From the NCBI GenBank assembly GCA_949358305.1, contig OX442314.1, positions 16,051,060 to 16,115,059 of the forward strand: a DNA stretch of 64,000 nt. Reading direction: 5' to 3'. Below are positions 1 through 9,683 of this stretch, one piece after another. The notes under the pieces were generated by a model that did not search any database, was not told the DNA's origin, and saw only the letters and a program-made list of their open reading frames with translations. The translations under genes were made by a program, and so were the position numbers. Source of the DNA: Strigamia acuminata (lineage: Eukaryota > Arthropoda > Chilopoda > Geophilomorpha > Linotaeniidae). The stretch's first letter is position 1. Every line of letters begins with the position of its first letter.

Positions 1-540
1 AATACACAGTTCGATAAACTTTACTAAAAACATTAAAAGATTAAGTTAGGTCTGGGGGGGAGGGGGGAAAGAAGCTAAAACCTCGAGAACATCGAATTTG
101 AGAAAACTTTCGTTGACGAAACGAATCGACATCAATGGATCTCAGCCAATCACAGCGCGTCATGAAAATAATACGTTCACATCGGACGTGAACGTAGCCA
201 CTGCCTAAACTTAAATAGGTGTAGAACAAATAAAAATGTACATAGTGTTGGAAAAGGAATTCAATTGGGGAAAATATATGACAAAAATAATAAAATAAAA
301 TAACATATTTTTTCCTATAATAAATATTGAAAAGTTTTTGTATTTTTGCTTATATAAAACAGACACCAGATTTTCTATTATTACTGTATCAAAACTGATT
401 GACTAACACCTTCATAATTCAATCTTTAAATGACAGTTTACACAATTGGAATTCAATTATTTCCTGCGTTGTATTTTGCACATAAAAGCGACCCCACCCT
501 CACGAGTTGTAGAGTTCACATCAACAACTCACTTAGCAAA

Positions 541-692
541 ATAAACGAATCGCTCGTCTTCTTCTTTGAGAAAGACTTAGACTACGACGAACATGTACGA
601 TGGAAACTTTTTTTCGTCTACGTGGCCGTCTGGAACTGGAGTTTGGCGCTCTTTAGCCAAGCTTGTGCCCCAGACAATGCACGAATTGCTAT
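541..692 (+). pseudogene. Elongase 5' fragment A, broken
   Basis: This stretch encodes NESLVFFFEKDLDYDEHVRW and then WKLFFVYVAV joined directly to WNWSLALFSQ. It resembles the first roughly 70 residues of the intact elongase at 2136. The expected start codon is ATA (541) rather than ATG. The segment that encodes the first membrane span and the basic stretch after it is deleted. No sequence for the catalytic histidine box follows. I see it as a non-coding gene fragment; the sister fragment is at 3523. Confidence 0.85.
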
Positions 693-779
693 CTAGTCCA
701 ATAATTTTTTTTGATTGGACATATACTTGGGGGGCCAACTTAATGAACGTCAAAGAGAGAACCGTTTAGAAGCCATGTA

Positions 780-1447
780 CAGTGTAGGCTGCGTAGCCCG
801 GACATAGGACGGAATCCAGAAACTTGTCCGATCCGGACAATGTCGATTCTGTAGGCATATACACTCTCTAGTCCGGACAAATGCCACATGTCCAGACTAG
901 AGAGTTAAAGAAAATCAATTTCTGCTACATTAAAACAATTCAAAAATGCCGATTTTCTAATGAAACAAATTAGAAAAAGAATTAAAAACACTAAAATTTT
1001 AATAAAATTTAAATTTATTGCAGGTTCACAAGGGTTGGAAAAGGAAATTTGCGTTAAAGGTACCGTTGCGCCATGTGCACGTATGTTACTTCATGTCTAC
1101 GTTCGTGAACACGTGCACATTGCGAAGTGCACATGGCGCAACAATACCTTTTCCAACCCTTTTAAACATGCAATAAATTAAATTTTTATTTAAATTTTAG
1201 TGTTTTTAATTTTTTTTCTAATTTGTTTCATTAGAAAATCGGCATTTTTGGTTTTTGTCTGGACTCCACAGCGATTTTTCTCTATGCGGAACGCATCGCT
1301 TAGTCCGGATTCCGGAAGGGGGAGCTGTCCGAACCACAGAGCAAATTTAGCATTGCTCCTTATTGGTTGGGTCCGGGCCCCGGCAAACTTGTCCGCACCA
1401 CACAGCTGTCCAGTCAGTACTATGTCCGGGCTACGCAGCCTACACTG
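780..1447. mobile_element. 668-bp non-autonomous Tc1/mariner-like element with TA duplication
   Basis: The element starts CAGTGTAGGCTGCGTAGCCC and ends with the reverse complement. The terminal inverted repeat is perfect for 28 bp. TA flanks both sides (778-779 and 1448-1449). The orthologous position in repeat copy B (3852-3853) reads CATGTATTTCCAAG with a single TA, so the empty site is visible in the same window and the TA duplication is directly shown. The subterminal parts carry many GTCCGG-type motifs in both orientations. No transposase is present and the short ORFs inside look accidental. A CAGT terminus with a TA duplication fits the Tc1/mariner superfamily. Confidence 0.93.
942..1249. 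repeat. 308-bp palindrome inside the TA element
   Basis: The outer arms begin AAAAATGCCGATTTTCTAAT and end with its reverse complement ATTAGAAAATCGGCATTTTT. The inner arms carry GGGTTGGAAAAGG / CCTTTTCCAACCC and GCGCCATGTGCAC / GTGCACATGGCGC. The centre is near 1080-1110. The left arm has a short extra segment near 1041-1060. Transcription through it would give a long hairpin RNA. Confidence 0.88.
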
Positions 1448-2006
1448 TATTTCCAAGTATTGCAGAAAAGCTGCATTTTTTCTATGGGTATCTGTGGGTT
1501 CAAAAATACACACTGAAATGCATCGAATTTCACAAGAAGGCACTTTATAATATATTTTTGCATGCTATTATTTCAAATGACAATATATTTTGTAAAATGT
1601 GATTGTGACATGTATTCCCCAATATTATTATTTTTAAAATATGAATGCATTTGAAAAATAAATTTTTTCAATTTTATTATGAAATGCATTCTTTACTGTA
1701 AAAATAATATATGTAATTCCACGAAATGCCATACATTTTGGAATTCATTAAGTGAAAAGCAATGTAGGTCTTATGGCAAATTTTATTTTTAAACCATACG
1801 GGTATCGCAGCTAACCCCAAGAGAACAACATAGCAATCGATAACTTCATATTTGTGCAACAAATATCATGGGTTAAAATATGAAAACTAAAATATGAAAA
1901 CTTTTAAGTAAATTCCTTCAAACTAAAAACACTAAACAATTTAATCGGTTGTCAAGAAGCGGGCGAGAACAATAGTACACTCCTCCACCTAGCCACAATT
2001 TATTAA

Positions 2007-2072
2007 CTTAATACTGCTAAATAACAACTGGAATTAGAAAATGTTCTGCGCAGAATGGGATGCGCAGTACGA
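2007..2072 (+). repeat. 66-bp sequence shared with the MITE at 15.8 kb
   Basis: This stretch, immediately upstream of the elongase, matches the reverse complement of 15799-15864 with only a few differences. It includes the in-frame upstream ATG at 2055. At 15.8 kb the same sequence lies inside a TA-flanked inverted-repeat element; here no terminal repeat is visible. Part of the elongase leader may derive from a transposon, or the transposon may have captured the leader. Confidence 0.8.
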
Positions 2073-2135
2073 ATTTTGCATCAAGATACTATAGTCGCAT
2101 TTATTGCTTCAATCATTGTTCAAGCAAACACGAAA

Positions 2136-2927
2136 ATGAAAAGTTCGACTATTATCTTCTCCTTTGAGGAAAACTTCGACCGTGAAGGCGGCATCGCGTG
2201 GATCCGCGCCTACTGGAAACTCTCCTTCGTCTACGTGATCATCTACCTGCTGCTTATCTACCTCGGTGAACGCTGGATGCACTCCCGTCGCGCATTCGAC
2301 TTGCGCGGCGTTTTAGCCGTCTGGAACTGGAGTTTGGCGGCATTCAGTCTGACGGCCATGGTCCGATGTTTTCCCCAAGTATATGACGAATGGGACCAAT
2401 ACGGATTCGAGCACACGATTTGCAACGTCGGAAACGCAAGAGACAACCCGGTCTTGGGGTTTTGGTCGTGGTGCTTTATCATGTCCAAAGTGGTCGAGTT
2501 GGGCGACACCGCCTTCATCATTCTGCGTAAACGGCCCCTCGTTTTCCTACATTGGTACCACCACGTGACGGTTTTATTGTATTCTTGGTACAGCGCGCAA
2601 CAAATGATCCCTACTGCTCGCTGGTTCAGTCTCATGAATGGCTTTGTTCACACTCTCATGTACACGTATTTTGCGCTCAGGGCCGCTAACTTGAAAATCC
2701 CGCGAACGGTTGCCATGACGATCACCATCGCGCAGCTGATGCAGATGCTCGGAGGACTGTACGCCAATTGGCGGGCTTACCAAGTGAATATTCGCGGCCA
2801 AAAATGCGAGACTGGCTTGTGGAATATCAAGATTTCTCTGCTCATGTACGCTTCGTATTGGCTTTTGTTCGCCAATTTATTTTATAATAGTTATGTAAAG
2901 AAACAACCGAGAGAAAAAATCGCCTGA
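2136..2927 (+). CDS. ELOVL6-type very-long-chain fatty acid elongase (intronless)
   Basis: The product is a membrane 3-keto-acyl-CoA synthase, which condenses malonyl-CoA with acyl-CoA in the endoplasmic reticulum as the first step of chain elongation. With the Met at 2136 it is 263 residues, close to the 265 of human ELOVL6. An in-frame ATG at 2055 would add 27 residues that do not look like the family, so I prefer 2136. Family motifs are all present: KVVELGDTAFIILRK (118-132), the histidine box HWYHH (139-143) followed by VTVLLYSWYS, MNGFVHTLMYTYFALR (167-182) and the QMLGG region (203-207). Several hydrophobic spans are visible. The C-terminus REKIA is a plausible ER-retrieval signal. There are no introns and no in-frame stops. 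Two AATAAA signals follow at 2968 and 2980. It lies between two repeats carrying broken relatives. Confidence 0.94.
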   Translation: MKSSTIIFSFEENFDREGGIAWIRAYWKLSFVYVIIYLLLIYLGERWMHSRRAFDLRGVLAVWNWSLAAFSLTAMVRCFPQVYDEWDQYGFEHTICNVGNARDNPVLGFWSWCFIMSKVVELGDTAFIILRKRPLVFLHWYHHVTVLLYSWYSAQQMIPTARWFSLMNGFVHTLMYTYFALRAANLKIPRTVAMTITIAQLMQMLGGLYANWRAYQVNIRGQKCETGLWNIKISLLMYASYWLLFANLFYNSYVKKQPREKIA

Positions 2928-3183
2928 GTTTATTTGTTTTCTCGAGTAATGGTAATATAAAAGGCGTAATAAAATGTGTAATAAAATGTGATTTGAAAAA
3001 TCTCTGTATCTCGTATCATTTATTTACAAAGTGTGAAACGATTATCCCTAATGTCACTTCTGTTGGGGTTTAAAATACACCATTGCGTAAATTTACTCCT
3101 TGTTGTTATTTTCAAAAAAAATTACAATACGAAGTAAATGTATTCCTTTATGGGGTAGCACTAAATCTAACGATTTAAATAAA

Positions 3184-4362
3184 TGCCTAAACTTAAATAG
3201 GTGTAGAACAAATAAAAATGTACATAGTGTTAGAAAAGGAATTCAATTGGGGAAAATGTATGACAAAAATAATAAAATAAAATAACATATTTTTTCCTAT
3301 AATAAACATTGAAAAGTTTTTGTATTTTTGCTTATATAAAACAGACACCAGATTTTCTATTATTACTGTATCAAAACTCGTTGACTGACACCTTCATAAT
3401 TCAATCTTTAAAAGACAGTTTACACAATTGGCATTCAATTATTTCCTGCGTTGTATTTTGCACATAACAGCGACCCCACCCTCACGAGTTGCCGAGTTCA
3501 CATCGACAACTCACTTAGCAAAATGAACGAATCGCTCGTCTTCTTCTTTGAGAAAGACTTAGACTACGACGAACATGTACGATGGAAACTTTCCTTCGTC
3601 TACGTAGCCGTCTACCTGCTGCTTATCTACCTCAGCTAACTCTGGATGCACAAGCGTCGCGCCTTCCAATTGCGCGCCATTTTGGCCATCTGGGACTGGA
3701 GTTTGGCGCTCTTTAGCCAAGCTGGCGCATGCCGAATTGTACCCCAGACAATGCACGAATTGCTATCTAGTCCAATAATTTTTTTTGATTGGACATATAC
3801 TTGGGGGGCCAACTTAATGAACGTCAAAGAGAGAACTGTTTAGAAGCCATGTATTTCCAAGTATTGCAGAAAAGCTGCATTTTCTCTGTGGGTATCCATG
3901 GGTTCCAAAATACACACTGAAATGCATCGAGTTTAACAAGAAGGCACTTTATAATATATTTTTGCATGCTATTATTTGCAAATAACAATATATTTTGTAA
4001 AATGTGATTGTGAAATGTATTCCCAATATTATTATTTTAAAAATATAAATGCATTTGAAAAATGAATTTTTTCAATTGTATTATGAAATGCATTCTTTAC
4101 TCTAAAAATAATATATGAAATTCCACGAAATGCCATACATTTTGGAATGCATTAAGTGAAAAGCAATGTAGGGCCTATGGCAAAATATATTTTTAAATCA
4201 TACGGGTATTGCAGCTAACCCCAAGAGAACAATATAGCAATCGATAACTTCATATTTGTGCAACAAATATCATGAGTTAAATTATGAAAACTTTGTTTTA
4301 AGTAAATTCCTTCAAACTAAAAACTCTAAACAATTTAATCGGTTGTCAAGAAGCGGGCGAGA
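3184..4362 (+). repeat. Direct repeat copy B
   Basis: This is the second copy of the duplicated block, matching 202-1968 without the transposon. It starts at TGCCTAAACTTAAATAGGTG and ends at AAGAAGCGGGCGAGA. It holds elongase fragment B, then an AT-rich tail with several copies of the palindrome AATGCATT. It preserves the unoccupied TA site at 3852-3853. Confidence 0.9.
3523..3765 (+). pseudogene. Elongase 5' fragment B with premature stop
   Basis: The fragment starts ATGAACGAATCG and encodes a good match to the N-terminal part of the intact elongase up to VYVAVYLLLIYLS. It then hits TAA at 3637-3639, where the intact gene has a GAA codon. Beyond the stop the same frame continues LWMHKRRAFQLRAILAIWDW and SLALFSQAG, so homology runs to about residue 80-85 and is then lost. 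No histidine box follows. It is more complete than fragment A but still non-functional as an elongase. Confidence 0.88.
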
Positions 4363-5621
4363 CCTGAAATCCAGCTCGAAAATCGTCTGCCACTATTTAG
4401 CATGCGTTTGTCTTGAGTCTTGACAGCTGTGCAGACAATCGGGATAGCATAATTGAAACTTTGCATACTAAAAGATGAAGCATGCTGCTGTCAGCCGTTC
4501 AAAAAATGATTTACATAGAAAATAAAAATAGAGGCATTCAAAGCAGGCACAAAAAACTCCCATATTGGCTCGCTTTGTAAGCAGACTTGCTTTCCTAGTT
4601 ATCTGTTCATGAATTCATCTTTTAATTTCCTTTATTCCCATTGTTGCTCGTGACAAATTCTTTCCTCTGCTCTCTTATCATTCCTTCTAACAACTAAATT
4701 TAAATGCTGTATACAATGTATGGTGACCCCGGGATTACCAGAAAGTAGAAACTAATCCTTTTAATGTTGAATGTTAAATAGAAACTACAATTCTCCATCG
4801 CGAATCTATTTTTATTAAAATTGGGCTAAAATTGCTTTAAAATGCATTGCTACATCAGTCGGTGCTTGTGTTTGCTCCCCTTCAGAACTTCAAAACAGCT
4901 GTTATTGTTTACAATTAATCATGATGTGTACTTTTGAGCTGCTCTTGAAAAAAATCTTTGAACTTGCCACTTGTATTATCTTGTTCTCCAAAATAATCCA
5001 CTGGAAACCTAAACTTTATGAACGACTCAGTGAATATTTCGATTTTCAAATCTAGCACACAATTATTCTCGGACGCTCTGCTGAAGTTTTCTGGGCATGC
5101 AGATTGCTCAATACATGGAAGAACAGAAACATTATCCAAAAGTAATCATTGCACAACCAGTGGAGATCATCTTATCGGAAGAGAACCAACAAAAGCAATT
5201 GGAGCTTTGGTACGAAGAGTAAAGTTTTCAAGCCACTCAATAATGATTTGTTGCCGTGCGGTTTTGTCCACATTGCAAAACTGAATTCGCTGTTCTCCAT
5301 CAATGTGTTGAACACGCGGTTCGCGCCTGCGGATTACCAGAACCAAATCGCCAATATTTGGTGACATTCCGCCGCTGTGTACACAGCGTTGCTGGATGAA
5401 GTAGCAATAATTTAGCAACATATTCTCTTTGCACAGGTTCGAGTGTTTCGAGTGCCTGGAAAAAAAACCTGGACCAGTTTCTATTTCGCCCCATTTCTAT
5501 TTAACTATATGTAATTTAGGCTTTGTATTTGTGGCAGAAATACAACGATGAAGAGACCACATCAAAAGAGAACGGAGATCGCGATATTTGGATCAACAAG
5601 TCTTCTTCTGCAGCCTAGTGA
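4363..5621. other. Intergenic, no gene recognised
   Basis: This is AT-rich sequence with short overlapping ORFs on both strands (for example 5167-5421 minus and 5018-5284 plus). None shows a motif I recognise or a consistent frame across a longer stretch. It may contain old mobile-element remains. Confidence 0.5.
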
Positions 5622-5704
5622 GCTGATCCTAGTGCATGTTTCAAAATGAGAAGCAAATTTGAATTGAAACACTTTTCATTCAGAAACATGCTCTAGGAGC
5701 AGGT
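5622..5704. other. Imperfect hairpin, microRNA-precursor-like
   Basis: The left arm CCTAGTGCATGTTTC (continuing AAAATGAGAAG) pairs with the right arm CATTCAGAAACATGCTCTAGG. The stem is about 26-31 bp with three or four mismatches and one G-U pair. The loop is about 18 nt around AAATTTGAATTGAAAC. Length and mismatch pattern fit a pre-miRNA, but a tiny hairpin transposon would look the same. I do not recognise a known miRNA seed. Confidence 0.45.
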
Positions 5705-5962
5705 CCATGACGTCATCTTGAGGCGAATGTTATTACAAGTATTATTAAATCCCACTACCTTGACGAAAAAAAAATCTGATGCAATACACAATAATTTCAA
5801 AATATGTAGAACACTATTGAAAACAACGAGGAAAATGATTAATTCACAACTTTTCAATAAGTGCAACAAACTTTACGAAAAGGAAGTAATAGCTTCAGGT
5901 CGATACTGCGGCAATCCGGGTATTTATCTCTAAATTAACACTAACCTAGGGATATTCGCCAG

Positions 5963-6778
5963 TGAGATGTCTCGTGGGTCTTCTACTCAACGGCTGTTGG
6001 TTTGTCTAGGGGAAATAATTTACGCTTACAAGGAGACCGCAAGAGGGTGTAATCCGCAATTGTTTAAATTTAAAAAAAATAAAGTATTGTAATTACCTAA
6101 ACAGTCAATACTTTATTTACTTAAATGCACATCTCTCTCACATTGTTACAAACAGTTACAACACTTTACTGTGTGCTCTGACACTAATTTTTGTGCAGAT
6201 TGTGGGAGGAGTTTCCCTCCCCTTCGCTTACGCCTGCCCTGAGGTTTTCATGCAGCCGTTAAGCGGTTGCACGCAATTAGCGTATTTTGTGGTTCTGCGC
6301 AGCTTTTCTCAGCAGAACCGTTTTGACTCACTCTAATCACTCTTGATCTTGCTTCCAACTACTCCACACTGTGTTCAAACTTATGCTCAAATATTGCTAA
6401 GTGTGATCCGTGGTATTGGAAGAATCGAGACTCACTGCTAATCTGTATTCATTTTACAGAGTAGCGCTCTTTGCTTTGATTACTAAAAGTAATTGAAGCC
6501 CCTCTTTGTGTGTTTTGAGAGGATTTCTGTGTCGAGCGTCCTCCACAGAAATCGGTGCTCATGCTTCACCATCGTAGGACAGCAACCGTGTGTGTGAGGC
6601 GCCAACGCCGAGAAGACGTTCCCCACCATTCGAATTTATCATTTCATTTGTATTTACAATTTTTGTGACCGTATTCAATTCGATTAAAACATGGATTATT
6701 TCATTTCAATTTGTACAAGTTAAATTATTCCCCTAGACAAGCTAAGGGCTGAGTAGAAGTCACACGTGGCATCTCAAC
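5963..6778. mobile_element. Block bounded by imperfect inverted repeats
   Basis: The left arm (5963-6021) contains GAGATG, CTTCTACTCA and TTGTCTAGGGGAAATAATTT. The right arm (6720-6778) contains the reverse complements AAATTATTCCCCTAGACAA, TGAGTAGAAG and CATCTC. The interior includes a GC-richer part near 6190-6600 and the local inverted pair AAAGTATTG / CAATACTTT at 6081-6116. No coding frame or clear target duplication was found. An old non-autonomous DNA element is the likeliest explanation. Confidence 0.55.
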
Positions 6779-9683
6779 GACGATTTCTTAATTAAATTTA
6801 TTAAATTATTAAGAAAAAATCAGGATCGCCGCAGACATTGTAAAGAGTAATTGCAACTTGTCACTCAGCATTTTCATTAATAATTTGTAAAATTTATATT
6901 CACAAGATTGTTGCAAACTTTAATACGAACCAATGCATCTGCTTAATATTCCTTCACCCCAGTGACACGTTCTTATTGATTCGCAACTCCCACTGATTAC
7001 CTTGTCACATTGCTTTACATCTGCATTCAGGGCTAGCTTTAATGTGTTAATTAATTAGCAAGTATTTTCAATTCATTTTTAAGCGATTTATTTTAGGCGT
7101 TAATTATAACTTCTTCCATGAAACATTTATTGAACTCGTTTAATTTTTCATGCGCTTATCAGTTCTCAATTTTTATAAGCTTGTATGAAAAATTGCACAA
7201 TTATTTTTAGTTATTTCAGAGTTTTACAACCTCGATATCGTGCAACTTGCATACTTTCAAAAATCAATACCCGCTCATTTAATTAAAATTTTCATCAGTT
7301 TGCTTTGATAAGAACCAAACTATCAATTTCATTTTCCAAAAATAAATACGGTAGAAATATTGAAAAAGAAATTATCTCTCGCATATCTTCTTTTTTTTTT
7401 ACCTCGTAAGATTCAATTGCCAGAAAATTTGCAATCAATAATCGCATACTTCAAGCCACCAGACAAATTTAGAATAAACTTCCATCTTGATTTAGGCTTT
7501 GATTACCTCAATTAATTGATTTTGTGGAGTTTGATGATAAATTTCAACTTATAAATGCCGGCGTCATCCCAACTTGTAGTTGGAAAAGTGTAATAGGGCG
7601 AGCAGCACATCAATTGTGGTCAGTAAAATACTAAAAATCTTATCTAAACATTTCACGAATCTCCCAGACGGCCATTTCAGTAACCAAGAAAGAAATGAGA
7701 CGTTCACTAACATAAAAAAATGGACGATCAAGCCGTTGGATTGCGTGTAAAGCACGTATATAAACGAAGAATGCTGACCCTGTCAACTCCGCTTGTTGTA
7801 CGCTTGTTTATTTGAATCAATAACCTGCGTCACACACGTTTCAATAATATTGCCAGGGCGGTCAGCAGGTATCAGCAGGATCACAACAAAAATAAATAAC
7901 ATCTGTGATTTCCTGACATTAAAAAAGAAACTCATTTCTGCGAACTAAACGCAACTAGGTCGTGTGCACAAAGTGGCAGATAGTTGCTTGACAGCTGTAA
8001 CTACGGATACAACAGAAAATGTTATACGCATTAATGAGCAATAACTACCAACAATTCCACATATAAATGCCCAGTTTAATTCGAAATGAAAAAGATTTCT
8101 AACCGAAGAACAACTTCCAATAAGTCTGCGATGAAATCAGCTGGAAACGGCGGTTGGAAATGTCAGTTTGAAATGTGACATTAAGCCGCTTTGTAGTCTT
8201 GAGATATTACTATTGCACAATCAAAGTATTGAAAGAAAATACTGTACTTATAAGCTGTGACATTCTTGGAGTGAAAGAACACCACAATCTCATGAAAAAG
8301 CTCACGAAGAAAACTGATAACATAACCAGCTTCATTGGTTTAATTCATAAAGATTAGTACAAGTATTGCAGCATTTTTAAGCTTCCTTTTGTTATTGATT
8401 TGTCAAAAGTGTGTGATTGAAGATAAACTCCTTTGTGATGTTGGGAACGTAAAAATTTTCTATTTTTCTTCAGAAAAAAAAAGAATAAAAAATAAATAAT
8501 AAAAAAAGAAGGAAAAATAAAGCGATAAGTTTATTGCAACTTTGGAAGGCGAAAGTCTAGCGGTGTGTGTATATATAAAAAGTGAACAGCATAGCAAAAA
8601 AAAAATGGGGATAAAAAAACATCAATATAAAGGAAATAGAATCAACTTAAATGGTGCCAGCACGATAAGACGACAAGAAAAGTTACTCAAAACAAGTTCT
8701 TCAAGTGTTGAGTTTTATAGAAAAAAAATGTTTATTTTTGTTTATTTTTGTTTATTTATTATTTAGTACAAACGTTTCAACCATTAAAAATTCATTGAAA
8801 ATCCATTTGAAAAGTAATCACATTTAAAATATGCCAAATTTTGACTTGATAATTCTGCTAATCACAATACAACATTATAATTATCAGATGCACGGTTACT
8901 ATTAATTGATATTCACTGCATTATTGATTAAAACTCGATGATTTTCAAGAAATTTTCTTGGCTTTTTGGACTAAATTACTGTCAAAAGTTTAGTATTAAA
9001 CCGTTCGTTTAAACTGACAGTTTCAAATCCGTTTTGAGCGCTTTCCATACTTGTCAAAATGTAGACAAGAGATACAAATGAAAGAATTATACTCTAAAAA
9101 CTCAAATGAAAAGATATAGAACTTTTGGCTACATTTCATAATAACTTCTCTCTTGGTTACCTACCCATTGGTAAACATGTTAAGTATAATTTTACACTTT
9201 TTCTTCATTTGCTTTTTTTTTTACAGTGTGTTTGTGCATTGCTGAAAGCCAGCCAAAACCTTTTGGTGATGAAAGTTGATTGCCTTCCAGCTAGGCTACA
9301 TTAACTCCATTGCAGACAACAGTCAGCATGTTTCACTTAAGTCTTTTGGTTCTTTTTATCTTTTTCCTCTTTTAGTGTAATTAGAGGTTGTGTGGTTTGT
9401 ATTCACTAAGATCTTCTGCTTGCTCTGCCTTTTTCTTGTTTCTAATTCCATAGATTTTAATGGTTATTTTTAGTAACTTAATTTTAAAAAATGAAAAACT
9501 AGAGCATTCGAGTTTCTCACCACGAGAATCCTGTTGCTAGGTCTGTGCTCTCACCATGTAAACTGTGCAAATTAGAACGCTTAGAAATGACATTAAGACA
9601 TTTCAGACGAAATGGACAAATCAGTGAAATGACTATCCCAAGTAACACAATAAACGATTCAACATCGCATCTAGATATACTCT
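6779..9683. other. Intergenic AT-rich DNA
   Basis: No gene is supported. A-rich runs lie at 8475-8520. Scattered ORFs of 60-75 codons are at the level expected by chance. Confidence 0.5.

Larger units (their letters stand above)
202..1968 (+). repeat. Direct repeat copy A (elongase 5' fragment plus flank)
   Basis: This block matches positions 3184-4362 almost throughout. The match begins at TGCCTAAACTTAAATAGGTG and ends at GTCAAGAAGCGGGCGAGA. Outside these limits the two copies diverge abruptly. Copy A differs from copy B by a 668-bp transposon insertion at 780-1447 and by deletions of roughly 80 bases inside its elongase fragment. The two copies flank the intact elongase gene in direct orientation. 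Duplicated borders like these are typical of a segmental duplication around a gene family; which copy is the older is not clear. Confidence 0.9.

Noticed and set aside
2055-2135. Upstream in-frame ATG as the elongase start
   Set aside because: The extra 27 residues do not resemble elongases and come from a repeat shared with a MITE. The Met at 2136 gives the usual family length.
5167-5494. Overlapping minus-strand ORFs containing MSPNIGDLVLVIRR as a retroelement integrase tail
   Set aside because: A short GDLVLV-like string alone is weak. The surrounding residues do not match an integrase and the frames do not join.
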